Assembly: GCF_019456655.1 (NCBI RefSeq)
Contig: NZ_CP080332.1
Span: forward strand, 4,402,001-4,466,000
Length of the DNA stretch: 64,000 nt
Source of the DNA: Mycolicibacterium diernhoferi
Lineage (GTDB): Bacteria; Actinomycetota; Actinomycetes; Mycobacteriales; Mycobacteriaceae
Direction: 5' to 3'
Below are positions 1 to 9,401 of this stretch, piece by piece. Numbering within the stretch: position 1 is the stretch's first letter; the number at the start of each line of letters is the position of its first letter. The position numbers and the translations under genes are program-made. The notes under the pieces are model-generated. The model saw nothing but the letters and a program-made list of their open reading frames with translations. It was not told the DNA's origin and ran no database searches.

Positions 1-2
1 CG

Positions 3-305
3 ATCACCACCACCGGGGTCGGGATGCCGGGCGCCAACGCCTACTGGGTGTCCAAGGCCGCCGCCGAACGGCTCTATCTGGGCCTGGCCGAGGACCTCAA
101 GGCCGACAACATCGCGGTGAACTGTCTGAGTCCGTCGCGGGTGGTGCTCACCGAGGGCTGGCAGGCGGGCGGCATGGGCCTCGAGATTCCCCCGGAGATG
201 GTGGAACCGCCCGACGCGATGGGCCGGGCCGCGGTACGGCTGGCCGGTCAGGACGCGGGTGGGGTCACCGGGACCGTGCAACGCTCCGAGGAACTCACCT
301 TCTGA
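3..305 (+). CDS. SDR family oxidoreductase, C-terminal part
   Basis: The 5' end lies outside the window. The visible 100 residues contain the catalytic YWVSK (the Y-x-x-x-K of short-chain dehydrogenases), then the AERLYLGLAEDL helix and VNCLSPSRVV, the usual segment after the active site. It should be an NAD(P)-dependent alcohol/ketone dehydrogenase. Its stop codon overlaps by 11 bases the end of the convergent acyl-CoA synthetase. It stands at the edge of a fatty-acid-like catabolic cluster, so an acyl-CoA or alcohol intermediate is a plausible substrate, but that is inference. The nucleotide-binding half cannot be seen. Confidence 0.85.
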   Translation: MTTTGVGMPGANAYWVSKAAAERLYLGLAEDLKADNIAVNCLSPSRVVLTEGWQAGGMGLEIPPEMVEPPDAMGRAAVRLAGQDAGGVTGTVQRSEELTF

Positions 306-1662
306 CGAACTCGTCGCGCAACACCCGGCGCAGCACCTTGCCCGACGGCAGCCGCGGGATCGCATCGACGACGATCACCCGGCGCGGCCGTTTGTAGGAT
401 GACAGCCGCTCGCCCACCAGATCGATCAGTTCCTGTTCGGCGACCGGTTCGGCGACCGTCACCGCCGCGATGACCGCTTCCCCGTCGGCGCCGTCGGGTA
501 CCCCGAACACCGCACAGTCGGTGACCGCCGGATGTCCGTGCAGCACCGCCTCCACCTCGGCCGGGGCCACCTGGAAGCCGCGGACCTTCACCATCTCCTT
601 GAGCCGGTCGGTGATGCGCAGCCAGCCCTCCTCGTCCAGGTTGCCGATGTCGCCGGTGCGGTACCACCCGTCATCGAATGCCGCACCGGTGTCACCCTCG
701 GGCAGGTAGCCGACCATGGCCGAGGGCGACCGCACCTGGATCTCCCCGTCGGCGGCGATGCGCACCTGCACCCCGGGGACCGGCCTGCCCACCGTGTCCA
801 ACCGTGCGTCACCGATCGGGCAGCACGCGATCACCGGTAGTTCGCTGGCGCCGTATGCCGAGACCCATTGCACCCCAACCCTATCGGTGACCGCCTCGGC
901 CACGCTCCGAGTGACCGGGGTGGCGCACCACATGATGTAGCGCAGCGAGGACAGGTCGTAACGCTCCAGATCCGGATGCGCGGCGATCGCCAACGCGATG
1001 GGGGCGACCGCCATTTCGATGGTGATCCGGTCGTCCTGGATGTGGGTCAGCATCCGGTCGATGTCGAACCGGGGGTGCAGGCGCATCCACGCGCCGGTAT
1101 CCAGAATGGTGGCGATGTTGAGCAGCCCCAGGATGTGCGACGGCGGCGTCATGATCTGCATGCGGTCCTCGGCGGTGAGTCCCAGCGCGGTGCGCCAGTG
1201 CCGCACCGCTGCGGCGAACCCGGCGTGCTTGTGCCGGACGGCCTTGGGCATCCCGGTGGTGCCGGAGCTGAAGACGAACAGCGCGTCGGCATCCGGCGGG
1301 GCCGCCGGCCACACGCCGGCACCCGGGATGATCGGTTCGTCGAGGTGCAGCGTCGGGAGCAACTCGGCGAGCAGGGGTGCGTCGCCGACCCCCAGAACCG
1401 GGTTCGTCAACGCCAGCGCATGCGCCACCTCGGCCCGTTTCCAGCCCGAACTGACCAGCACCACCGCGGCACCGACCCGCCAGATCGCCCGCAGCGCGAT
1501 GACGAACTCGGGCCGGTTCGAGGACATCAGCACGACCCGGTCACCGGCGGTCACACCACGGGCCGCCAGCGCGGCAGCCATCCCGCTGGTCAGGGCGTCC
1601 AACTCGGCCAGGGTGTACTCGCGATCCTCGAACGCGAGGACGGGGCGACTGTTTGCAACCAT
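295..1662 (-). CDS. class I adenylate-forming acyl-CoA synthetase
   Basis: This 455-residue protein of the ANL superfamily should activate a carboxylic acid to its CoA thioester through an acyl-AMP. The P-loop FSSGTTGMPK lies near residue 130. YGASELP (A5) follows, then YRTGDIG (A7), the hinge segment ITDRLKEMVKVRGF, and PSGKVLRR with the acylation lysine near the C-terminus. It is shorter than the usual 500-550 residues because the N-terminal region is compact. The start is the ATG at 1662; a 68-bp gap carrying a palindrome separates it from the divergent ferredoxin gene. The substrate cannot be read from the sequence. Confidence 0.9.
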   Translation of the reverse strand: MVANSRPVLAFEDREYTLAELDALTSGMAAALAARGVTAGDRVVLMSSNRPEFVIALRAIWRVGAAVVLVSSGWKRAEVAHALALTNPVLGVGDAPLLAELLPTLHLDEPIIPGAGVWPAAPPDADALFVFSSGTTGMPKAVRHKHAGFAAAVRHWRTALGLTAEDRMQIMTPPSHILGLLNIATILDTGAWMRLHPRFDIDRMLTHIQDDRITIEMAVAPIALAIAAHPDLERYDLSSLRYIMWCATPVTRSVAEAVTDRVGVQWVSAYGASELPVIACCPIGDARLDTVGRPVPGVQVRIAADGEIQVRSPSAMVGYLPEGDTGAAFDDGWYRTGDIGNLDEEGWLRITDRLKEMVKVRGFQVAPAEVEAVLHGHPAVTDCAVFGVPDGADGEAVIAAVTVAEPVAEQELIDLVGERLSSYKRPRRVIVVDAIPRLPSGKVLRRVLRDEFVRR

Positions 1663-1686
1663 CAGCCCACTACCCTATCCCCAACG

Positions 1687-1701
1687 GAGAATGATATTCT
1701 C
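1687..1701. promoter_or_regulatory. 15-bp palindrome, putative operator
   Basis: GAGAATGATATTCTC has perfect 6-bp arms around a 3-bp centre. It lies in the 68-bp space between the divergent acyl-CoA synthetase and ferredoxin genes, where one bound repressor dimer could control both. The half-site GAGAATG recurs in both 28-bp repeats at 6100-6127 and 6240-6267. TetR-type dimers are typical binders of such sites; no regulator is identified here. Confidence 0.5.
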
Positions 1702-1730
1702 TTTTTGCCAGAATACGATGCCCGGGAGAT

Positions 1731-2030
1731 GTGATGACGGCCGAACCAGTGCCCGCCGACGAAGTGACCATCGTCCTCGACGGCGCCAGCACCACGACGC
1801 TGCCGGTCGCCGGCGACACGTTACTGGAGACCGCTCGGCGGGCCGGACTGACCCCGCCATTCGCCTGCGAAGCCGGTAACTGCGGCACCTGCATCGCCAA
1901 GCTCACCGAGGGCAGCGCCACCATGCGGGTCAACGATGCCCTCGACGAGGACGAGGTCGAAGAGGGTTATGTGCTGACCTGCCAGGCGATTCCCGATCCC
2001 GGGCCGCTGACGGTCAACTACGACGACTGA
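1731..2030 (+). CDS. plant-type 2Fe-2S ferredoxin
   Basis: This 99-residue electron carrier has the cluster ligands of plant-type ferredoxins: CEAGNCGTC (C-x4-C-x2-C, near residues 47-55) and a fourth Cys in LTCQAIP near residue 83. The start is GTG 1731 or the immediately following ATG 1734; GGGAG lies just upstream. No dedicated reductase or oxygenase is visible in the window. It may serve an oxygenase encoded to the left, or another oxidoreductase in this cluster. It is divergent from the acyl-CoA synthetase across a palindromic site. Confidence 0.9.
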   Translation: MMTAEPVPADEVTIVLDGASTTTLPVAGDTLLETARRAGLTPPFACEAGNCGTCIAKLTEGSATMRVNDALDEDEVEEGYVLTCQAIPDPGPLTVNYDD

Positions 2031-2046
2031 CCACGAGGCCGATTGA

Positions 2047-3084
2047 CTACAGGGTCGACTGACTCTCGAAGACCGGCGCCGGGCGGTACTCCGGCACGTA
2101 GCCCTCGATCCTGATCGGGCTGGCCACCAGCCGGAAATCACCCGCGGTCACCACCATCTCCGGGGTGTCCTCCAGTGCCTCCGGCAGCGAACGCACCGCT
2201 GCCGCCGGGATCCCCAGCGGCTTCAGTCGGGCCTCCCAGTTCACCGCGGTGTCGGTGGCCAGCGCCGCGAAGACTAGGGCCAGCAGTTCCTCCCGGCGGG
2301 CGGCCCGTTCGGCCATCGTCCCGAACCCGGCGATGCCGGCCTCACCGGCGAAGGACCGCCAGAAACCGTCGTGCGTGATGAACAGCGCCAGGTACCCGTC
2401 GGCGGTCGGAAACAGCTGCGCCGGAACGTAGTACGAGTGCGCCCCGTACGGGTATCGGCGAGGTTCGGCGCCGTCGTTCAGATACGCGGCCGCCCGGTAG
2501 TTCAACTGCGAGAGCATGACGTCGCGCAGGCACACGTCCACCTGGCCGCCGTGACCGGAGACGATCTTGGCGAGCAACCCCAGTGCCGCGGTCAGGCCGG
2601 TGGAGTTGTCGGCCGCCGAGTAGCCGGGCAGGGTGGGCGGCGCGTCCGGGTCACCGGTCATCGCCGCCACGCCGGTGGCCGCCTGGATGACGTAGTCGAA
2701 CGCCGGATCGTCCCCGCCGTGCAGCCCGTATCCGGTCAGCGCCACGCACACGATCTTCTCGTTGTACCGGCGCAGATTCTCATACGTCAGGCCCAGCTTC
2801 TTGATCGCCGACGGCTTCATGTTCACCAGCAGCGCGTGCGAATCGGCCACCAGCGCACCGAGTTCAGCGCGTCCTGCCTCCGACGCCAGGTCCAGGCAGA
2901 CGCTGCGCTTGTTGCGGTTGAGGCTGGCGAAGTAGCTGTCGCTGACCTGCCGGGAGATCTCACCGCCGGGGGGTTCGACCTTGATGACATCGGCGCCCAG
3001 ATCGGCCAGCAGCATGGTGGCGTACGGGCCGGCCAGCATCACGCCGACCTCGATGACCCGGATGCCGGATAAAGGACCCTTCAC
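2047..3084 (-). CDS. CaiB/BaiF family (class III) CoA-transferase
   Basis: The protein has 345 residues from the GTG at 3084. The N-terminus GIRVIEVGVMLAGPYATMLL and ADLGADVIKVEPPGG are hallmarks of the family, which moves CoA between acyl groups through an aspartyl-CoA intermediate or racemises acyl-CoAs. The Asp in SAADNSTG (near residue 159) is the likely nucleophile. A TTG at 3108 is an alternative start. I prefer 3084 because its GTG overlaps the stop of an 11-codon mini-ORF that itself overlaps the stop of the upstream gene. It shares an operon with the F420-type oxidoreductase and the mutase. It is shorter than the usual 380-400 residues. Confidence 0.88.
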   Translation of the reverse strand: MKGPLSGIRVIEVGVMLAGPYATMLLADLGADVIKVEPPGGEISRQVSDSYFASLNRNKRSVCLDLASEAGRAELGALVADSHALLVNMKPSAIKKLGLTYENLRRYNEKIVCVALTGYGLHGGDDPAFDYVIQAATGVAAMTGDPDAPPTLPGYSAADNSTGLTAALGLLAKIVSGHGGQVDVCLRDVMLSQLNYRAAAYLNDGAEPRRYPYGAHSYYVPAQLFPTADGYLALFITHDGFWRSFAGEAGIAGFGTMAERAARREELLALVFAALATDTAVNWEARLKPLGIPAAAVRSLPEALEDTPEMVVTAGDFRLVASPIRIEGYVPEYRPAPVFESQSTL

Positions 3085-3116
3085 CCAACCACTCTGTTCT
3101 TCGCGCAAGCGCTCAT
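3081..3116 (-). other. 11-codon mini-ORF built on a dispersed repeat
   Basis: ATG 3116 to TGA 3081 encodes MSACAKNRVVG. Its ATG overlaps the stop of the upstream oxidoreductase (ATGA) and its TGA overlaps the GTG of the CoA-transferase (GTGA). The nucleotide repeat at 3096-3117 (GTTCTTCGCGCAAGCGCTCATC on the plus strand) is close to the one at 26681-26702, which has the same architecture. A role in translational coupling is inferred. Confidence 0.45.
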
Positions 3117-4072
3117 CACGACACCTGCTTGGCGAGTTCCGCGATCACCTCACGCGTCCGGTACTTCGACGCGATCAGCTCGTCTCGGTTGTCCCCGATC
3201 GGCAGCAGCCGCACCGACAGGTCGGTGACCCCCGCGTCGGCGAACGCCTTGAACCGCTTGAGGATCGACTCCTCGTCGCCGGCGGCGCACAGATCACCGA
3301 CGGTCCGGGCGTCACCGCGGTCGAGCAACCGCTGGTAGTTCGGTGACGTCTCGGCCTCGGCCAGGATCCGGTTGGCCCGGTCCTTGGCCTCCTCGATCTC
3401 GGAGTTGGCGCACAGCGTGACCGGTATGCCCGCCACGATGCGCGGCGGCGGCTTGCCGGCCTCGGCGGCGGCCTTGTTGATCTTCGGGGCGATGTGCTCA
3501 CCGATGGCCTTCTCGTCGGCCATCCACAGTGAGGTGCCGTCGGCGTGCTCACCGGCGATCTGCAACATCACCGGGCCCAACGCGGCGACCAGCACCGGCA
3601 TCGGGGTCTCGGCGCCGAGCGCGGTCGGGTTGTGCACGGTGAAGGTGTCGTTCTCCACATCCACCGGGCCCGGGCCGGCGATCGCCGCGTTGAGCACCTG
3701 CAGATAGTCGCGGGTGTAGGCGGCCGGCTTGTCATACGGCAGGCCCAGCATGTCGCGGATGATCCAGTGATGCGACGGGCCCACGCCCAGTGCGAGCCGC
3801 CCGCCCGCGACCGCGTGCACCGAAAGCGCTTGGCGGGCCAGCGCGATCGGATGCTGGGCCTGCAGCGGGACCACGGCGGTGCCGAGTTCGATCCGGGTGC
3901 TGTGCGAGGCCATCAGGGCCACCATCGTCAGCAGATCGAAATCGTCGGGTACCTGTGGCATCCACGCGGTGGCCAACCCGGCCGAGTCGGCCCACTCGAT
4001 GTCGGAGATCAGTTTTTTGACCTTGCGGGACATATCGCCCCGCTCGGCCCCGATCATCACGCCCAGTCTCAT
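3116..4072 (-). CDS. LLM-class (F420-dependent type) oxidoreductase
   Basis: This 318-residue protein belongs to the luciferase-like monooxygenase superfamily; in mycobacteria such enzymes mostly use coenzyme F420. Family segments visible are MRLGVMIGAE at the N-terminus, IELGTAVVPLQAQHPIALA, and ALGVGPSHHWIIRDMLGLPYDKP. It begins at ATG 4072, whose ATGA overlaps the end of the B12-binding subunit gene, so the two are probably co-translated. The reaction is unknown; oxidation or reduction of an acyl-CoA intermediate is inferred from its neighbours only. Confidence 0.88.
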   Translation of the reverse strand: MRLGVMIGAERGDMSRKVKKLISDIEWADSAGLATAWMPQVPDDFDLLTMVALMASHSTRIELGTAVVPLQAQHPIALARQALSVHAVAGGRLALGVGPSHHWIIRDMLGLPYDKPAAYTRDYLQVLNAAIAGPGPVDVENDTFTVHNPTALGAETPMPVLVAALGPVMLQIAGEHADGTSLWMADEKAIGEHIAPKINKAAAEAGKPPPRIVAGIPVTLCANSEIEEAKDRANRILAEAETSPNYQRLLDRGDARTVGDLCAAGDEESILKRFKAFADAGVTDLSVRLLPIGDNRDELIASKYRTREVIAELAKQVS

Positions 4073-4476
4073 CAGACGGACTCCCCTGCCGTTTCGGTCA
4101 GTGCGCGCACCTCGGTCACCAGGGTTTCCAGCGCGGTCCCGGTCGGGAACACCGCTGCCGCACCGGCATCGAGCAGTTTCTGCACATCGGACTCCGGGAT
4201 GGTGCCACCGACCACCACCGCGATATCGCCGGCGTCGGCGGCACGCAAGGCGTCCACCGTCCGCTGGGTCATTGCGACGTGCGCACCGGACAGGATCGAA
4301 AGTCCCACCAGCGCAACGTCTTCCTGCAGGGCGATGGACACGATGTCCTCGATGCGCTGGCGGATACCGGTGTAGATGACCTCGAAGCCGGCGTCACGCA
4401 GGGTGCGCGCGACGATCTTGGCGCCCCGGTCGTGGCCGTCCAGGCCGGGTTTGGCGACGAGTACTCGAGTGGCCAT
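4072..4476 (-). CDS. B12-binding small subunit of acyl-CoA mutase
   Basis: The 134 residues form a Rossmann-like cobalamin domain. KPGLDGHDRGAK carries the D-x-H-x-x-G motif whose His replaces dimethylbenzimidazole as the lower cobalt ligand. LSILSGAH (S-x-L region) and VVVGGTIP (GG) complete the signature. The size matches the stand-alone subunits of isobutyryl-CoA and 2-hydroxyisobutyryl-CoA mutases (about 135 residues). It follows the large subunit by 20 bp and overlaps the next gene by ATGA. It needs adenosylcobalamin; a PduO-type adenosyltransferase lies at 60680. Confidence 0.93.
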   Translation of the reverse strand: MATRVLVAKPGLDGHDRGAKIVARTLRDAGFEVIYTGIRQRIEDIVSIALQEDVALVGLSILSGAHVAMTQRTVDALRAADAGDIAVVVGGTIPESDVQKLLDAGAAAVFPTGTALETLVTEVRALTETAGESV

Positions 4477-4496
4477 GGTCTAGAACACTCCCCTTC

Positions 4497-6086
<1,590 letters not shown>

Positions 6087-6099
6087 CACTGGATAACGT

Positions 6100-6127
6100 A
6101 CTTGCAAAAAATGAGAATGCCAATACC
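6100..6127 (+). repeat. 28-bp direct repeat, copy A (promoter/operator)
   Basis: It begins ACTTGCAAAAAATGAGAAT and ends GCCAATACC, and matches copy B at 6240-6267 at 26 of 28 positions. On the minus strand it contains TTGGCA, the proposed -35 of the mutase promoter, with TACGTT 17 bp downstream. On the plus strand it also fits TTGCAA-16-TACCGC. It contains the GAGAATG half-site of the palindrome at 1687-1701. Confidence 0.5.
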
Positions 6128-6239
6128 GCAGACAGGAAATATGCACCCAGATCAGCCACGACAGGCACTCAACCAGGTGGCGGCCATCCCCCGGCGAACC
6201 CCCACCGCCGCGTCGCCGCTGGACATGAGCGAGTATGAC

Positions 6240-6267
6240 ACTTGCTGAAAATGAGAATGCCAATACC
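6240..6267 (+). repeat. 28-bp direct repeat, copy B (promoter/operator)
   Basis: This is the second copy, 140 bp from copy A, in the divergent region between mutase and SDR. On the plus strand TTGCTG, a 16-bp spacer holding GAGAATG, and TACCAT make a plausible SigA-type promoter for the SDR gene. A regulator bound here would block it. Between the copies (6128-6239) I see no gene. Confidence 0.5.
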
Positions 6268-6306
6268 ATCAGGGGAAGCAAGACCCCTTCCGTCCGAGGA
6301 GTCCCT

Positions 6307-7143
6307 ATGTCCAGCGCGCAACGGCCGCTCGCCGATCGAACCCTGGTGGTGTCCGGCGGCAGCCGCGGCATCGGCCTGGCCATCGCCCTAGGCGCCGCCC
6401 GCCAGGGCGCCAACGTGGTGCTGTTGGCCAAGACTGCCGAACCACACCCCAAGCTGCCCGGCACCGTGCACACCGCGGTGGCCGAGGTCGAGGCCGTCGG
6501 CGCCAGGGCTGTGGCCGTGGTCGGCGACGTCCGCAAGGAAGAGGACGTGCAGCGGGCCGTCCACGCCGCGGTGCAGACCTTCGGCGGCGTCGACATCGTC
6601 ATCAACAACGCCAGCGCGATCGCCACCGAGCCCACCGAGTCCCTGTCGGCCAAGAAGTTCGATCTGATGATGGACATCAACGTGCGTGGCACCTTCCTGC
6701 TGACCAGGGCCGCGCTGCCGCACCTGAAGCAGTCCCCGGGCGCGCACGTCATCACCCTGGCGCCGCCGCTGAACCTCAATCCCTACTGGCTGGGCGCGCA
6801 CCCGACCTACACGGTGTCCAAGTACGGCATGACGCTGCTGTCGCTCGGCTGGGCCGAGGAGTACAAGGATTCCGGCATCGGCTTCAGCTGCCTGTGGCCG
6901 CAGACCTACATCGCCACATCGGCGGTGGCGAACCTGGCCGACGGCGACAGCCTGGCCTCCTCATCGCGCAGCCCGGAGATCATGGCCGACGCCGCGGTGC
7001 AGATCCTGACCGGACCGGCCAAGGAAGCCAACGGCCAGACCTACATCGACGCCGACGTGCTGGCCGCCGGCGGGATCACCGACCTGTCCCGCTATGGCGG
7101 TGGCGAGGATCCCATCTGGGATATCTTCGTCGACAAGGAGTGA
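6307..7143 (+). CDS. SDR family oxidoreductase, HSDL2-like
   Basis: The 278 residues contain the NADP(H) glycine motif SGGSRGIG near residue 17, NNAS near residue 100 and the catalytic YTVSK near residue 165. SGGSRG in place of TGxxxG and the C-terminal part resemble hydroxysteroid-dehydrogenase-like protein 2 homologues. The ATG at 6307 has GAGGAG nine bases upstream; a longer frame from 6235 is not needed. It is first in an operon with an acyl-CoA synthetase (9 bp gap) and a small coupled protein, and is divergent from the mutase operon. Confidence 0.9.
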   Translation: MSSAQRPLADRTLVVSGGSRGIGLAIALGAARQGANVVLLAKTAEPHPKLPGTVHTAVAEVEAVGARAVAVVGDVRKEEDVQRAVHAAVQTFGGVDIVINNASAIATEPTESLSAKKFDLMMDINVRGTFLLTRAALPHLKQSPGAHVITLAPPLNLNPYWLGAHPTYTVSKYGMTLLSLGWAEEYKDSGIGFSCLWPQTYIATSAVANLADGDSLASSSRSPEIMADAAVQILTGPAKEANGQTYIDADVLAAGGITDLSRYGGGEDPIWDIFVDKE

Positions 7144-7152
7144 TCAACAGAC

Positions 7153-8652
7153 ATGAGTATCTCGCTGCTGCTGGAAATGGCATCGTCGACCGATCCGGAC
7201 CGGACCGCGATCGTCGCGGGTGACCTGCGTCTGACCACGGGTGAACTCAGCGAACTCGCCGACGGCGGAGCCGGTGTGGTGGCCGCCTCCGGCGCTGCGC
7301 ATGTCGCCTATGTCGGTGCCGGCGGCGCGATGCTGCCCCTGCTGCTGTTCGCCTCGGCGCGTGCCGGGGTGCCGGTCACCCCACTGAACTACCGGCTCTC
7401 GGCCGACGGGCTGCGCGCCCTGATCTCCCGGCTGCCGGATCCGCTGGTGGTGGTCGACGACGAGTACCGCGACGCCGTGGGTGACGGGTTCCGGGTGCTC
7501 GGCTCGGCGGAGTTCCTCACGCAGGCGCGTACCGCCGAGCCGGCGGCCGAATTCCCCGATCCTGACTCGGTCGGCGTGGTGCTGTTCACCTCGGGCACCA
7601 CATCGGCTCCGAAAGCCGTTGAGCTGACCCACAACAACCTGACCAGCTACATCACCGGCACGGTCGAGTTCGCGTCCGCCGAACCCGGGGATGCGGCGCT
7701 GATCTGTGTGCCGCCCTATCACATCGCCGGTGTGTCGGCGGCGCTGTCGAATCTGTACGCCGGCCGAAAGATGGTCTACCTCACGCAGTTCGACGCCCGC
7801 GAATGGGTGCGGCTGGTCGAAGCCGAGAACGTCACCTCGGCCACGGTGGTGCCCACCATGCTGGACCGCATCGTCACCGTGCTGGACGAGCAGGGCGCGA
7901 CCCTGCCCACCCTGCGCACACTGGCCTACGGCGGCTCCAAGGTGGCGCTGCCCTTGGTACGCAAGGCCCTCGAGCTGCTGCCGGGCGTCGGGTTTGTCAA
8001 CGCCTACGGTCTCACCGAGACCAGTTCGACGATCGCGGTGCTCACCCCCGATGATCACCGGGTCGCACTGGGCTCCGACGATGCCGCGGTGGCCAAGCGG
8101 CTCGGGTCGGTCGGCCAGCCGGTTCCCAGCATCGAGGTACAGATCCGCGGCGAGGACGGAACCGTGCTCGGCGCAGGCGAAACCGGTGAGCTGTTCGTCC
8201 GCGGCGAGCAGGTGTCCGGCCGTTACACCGGCATCGGTTCGGTGCTCGACGACCAGGGCTGGTTTCCCACCAAGGATGTGGCGACCCTGGATGAACACGG
8301 CTACCTGTACATCGGCGGACGCTCCGATGACACCATCATCCGCGGCGGGGAGAACATCGCTCCCGCCGAGATCGAGGACGTGCTCGTCGAGCACCCGCAT
8401 GTCCACGACTGCGCCGTGGTCGGCCCCGAGGACCCCGAATGGGGACAGATCATCGTGGCCGTCGTGGTCCCCGTTCCGGGCGCCGACCCGCGGCCGGAGG
8501 ACCTGCGTGACTTCGTGCGGGCGCAACTGCGCGGATCCCGCACCCCGGACCGGGTCGTCTTCCGAGACGAGCTGCCCACCAACGCGACCGGCAAGGTGCT
8601 GCGCCGCGAACTCGTCAGCGAGTTGAGTCCAGCCGCAAAGGAGCCCGCATGA
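7153..8652 (+). CDS. acyl-CoA synthetase (AMP-binding)
   Basis: This 499-residue ANL enzyme forms an acyl-CoA from acid, ATP and CoA. The P-loop is FTSGTTSAPK near residue 145, followed by AYGLTETSS (A5), GWFPTKDVATLDE (A7, where the usual TGD reads TKD), GGRSDDTIIRGGENIAPAEIE (A8), and TNATGKVLRREL with the catalytic Lys. AAGGAG lies 13 bp before the ATG. Its end overlaps the next gene by ATGA. It is the second synthetase of the cluster and presumably acts on a different or downstream acid. Confidence 0.92.
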   Translation: MSISLLLEMASSTDPDRTAIVAGDLRLTTGELSELADGGAGVVAASGAAHVAYVGAGGAMLPLLLFASARAGVPVTPLNYRLSADGLRALISRLPDPLVVVDDEYRDAVGDGFRVLGSAEFLTQARTAEPAAEFPDPDSVGVVLFTSGTTSAPKAVELTHNNLTSYITGTVEFASAEPGDAALICVPPYHIAGVSAALSNLYAGRKMVYLTQFDAREWVRLVEAENVTSATVVPTMLDRIVTVLDEQGATLPTLRTLAYGGSKVALPLVRKALELLPGVGFVNAYGLTETSSTIAVLTPDDHRVALGSDDAAVAKRLGSVGQPVPSIEVQIRGEDGTVLGAGETGELFVRGEQVSGRYTGIGSVLDDQGWFPTKDVATLDEHGYLYIGGRSDDTIIRGGENIAPAEIEDVLVEHPHVHDCAVVGPEDPEWGQIIVAVVVPVPGADPRPEDLRDFVRAQLRGSRTPDRVVFRDELPTNATGKVLRRELVSELSPAAKEPA

Positions 8653-8951
8653 TCAAGAACGGCACCCGCCTGCAGAGCCAGGTCTGCGACACCCAGGTCA
8701 TCGTGGTGCGCGCCTCCGAAGGTCTCGACGACCTGCGCGCCGGTGGCGCACCGCTGGTCCCGGTCGGCGAGGCGGTCACCGAGGGCCTGACGCTCGATCC
8801 CGCACTGTCCGACGGCAACCTGATGGGTAAGCGCTACGTCGACGATGCCGGCGCCGAAATCCTGGTGACCAAGGCCGGCAAGGGCACGCTGAGCATCGGT
8901 GACACCCCGCTGGCGATCAAGGAAGCCAAGCCGCTGCCGGCCAGCGACTGA
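8649..8951 (+). CDS. small protein coupled to acyl-CoA synthetase, unknown
   Basis: The 100 residues have no signal peptide or membrane segment and a single Cys near residue 13. I do not recognise a family. Start and upstream stop overlap as ATGA, so its synthesis is tied to the synthetase. Composition matches its neighbours (Ala, Gly, Leu, Asp), and short beta-rich stretches such as GKRYVDDAGAEILVTKAG suggest a compact fold. It could be an accessory subunit or carrier-like partner, but nothing in the sequence proves it. A strong hairpin follows directly. Confidence 0.75.
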   Translation: MIKNGTRLQSQVCDTQVIVVRASEGLDDLRAGGAPLVPVGEAVTEGLTLDPALSDGNLMGKRYVDDAGAEILVTKAGKGTLSIGDTPLAIKEAKPLPASD

Positions 8952-8960
8952 TTCCCCGGA

Positions 8961-9002
8961 GAAACGAAATGGCTGCTCCCGCAGGAGCAGCCGTTTCGTT
9001 TC
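8961..9002. terminator. strong hairpin between convergent genes
   Basis: GAAACGAAATGGCTGCTCC pairs with GGAGCAGCCGTTTCGTTTC around a CGCA loop: 19 bp with one mismatch (a G-U pair in one orientation). It separates the synthetase operon from the convergent small secreted protein. There is no long T-run, as is common in mycobacteria. It should work in both directions. Confidence 0.8.
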
Positions 9003-9009
9003 AGGGGGA

Positions 9010-9273
9010 TCAGAAGGTGGGCACGAACGTCCCGTTGATCCAGACACCCCAGTGATTCCAACCGGAGTCCCAGACCTGCGGGTTGCCCTGCGCCCAGATC
9101 GGGTCGGCCGGCTTCGGCGGCGCCCAGGCCGGCGCGGTGCTCACCGCGGGGCCGGCCGGCGGCAGAGGCACAGGGGCCTGTTCGGCGCCGGCGGTACCGG
9201 CCATCGCGAACGGGCCGACGAAAAGGCCACCGGCGACTGCGAACCCGACGAGCATCTTCTTCACATTGATCAC
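9010..9273 (-). CDS. small secreted protein, unknown
   Basis: The 87 residues begin with a signal peptide: MINVKK, a hydrophobic core near residues 8-25, and a probable cleavage after AGA near residue 30. The mature part is short, Pro- and Trp-rich, with APPKPADPIWAQGNP and a C-terminal WDSGWNHWGVWINGTF. No Cys is present, so it is not a lipoprotein. Function is unknown; small secreted Pro/Trp-rich proteins of this kind are frequent in mycobacteria. The 128 bp upstream hold no gene. Confidence 0.8.
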   Translation of the reverse strand: MINVKKMLVGFAVAGGLFVGPFAMAGTAGAEQAPVPLPPAGPAVSTAPAWAPPKPADPIWAQGNPQVWDSGWNHWGVWINGTFVPTF

Positions 9274-9401
9274 GTGATCCTCTTCCTGAGCACCTACGAA
9301 AGCGGTTGCCTCGTTGCAACCTGACGTGGCGCTGTGTACCGCGCAGCCACGGCGGGCAAACCTGCCCCGGCTGTGATCTGCGTCATCGAGCCTGTAGACG
9401 G

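Noticed and set aside
1687..1701. GAGAATGATATTCTC as a Fur or Zur box
   Set aside because: Fur-type sites are 7-1-7 with ATAAT/ATTAT cores; this site is 6-3-6 and controls acyl-CoA genes. A TetR-type operator fits better.
6087..6779. 231-codon upstream extension of the mutase large subunit
   Set aside because: It is antisense to the divergent SDR gene, contains no mutase homology, and family homology begins just after ATG 6086.
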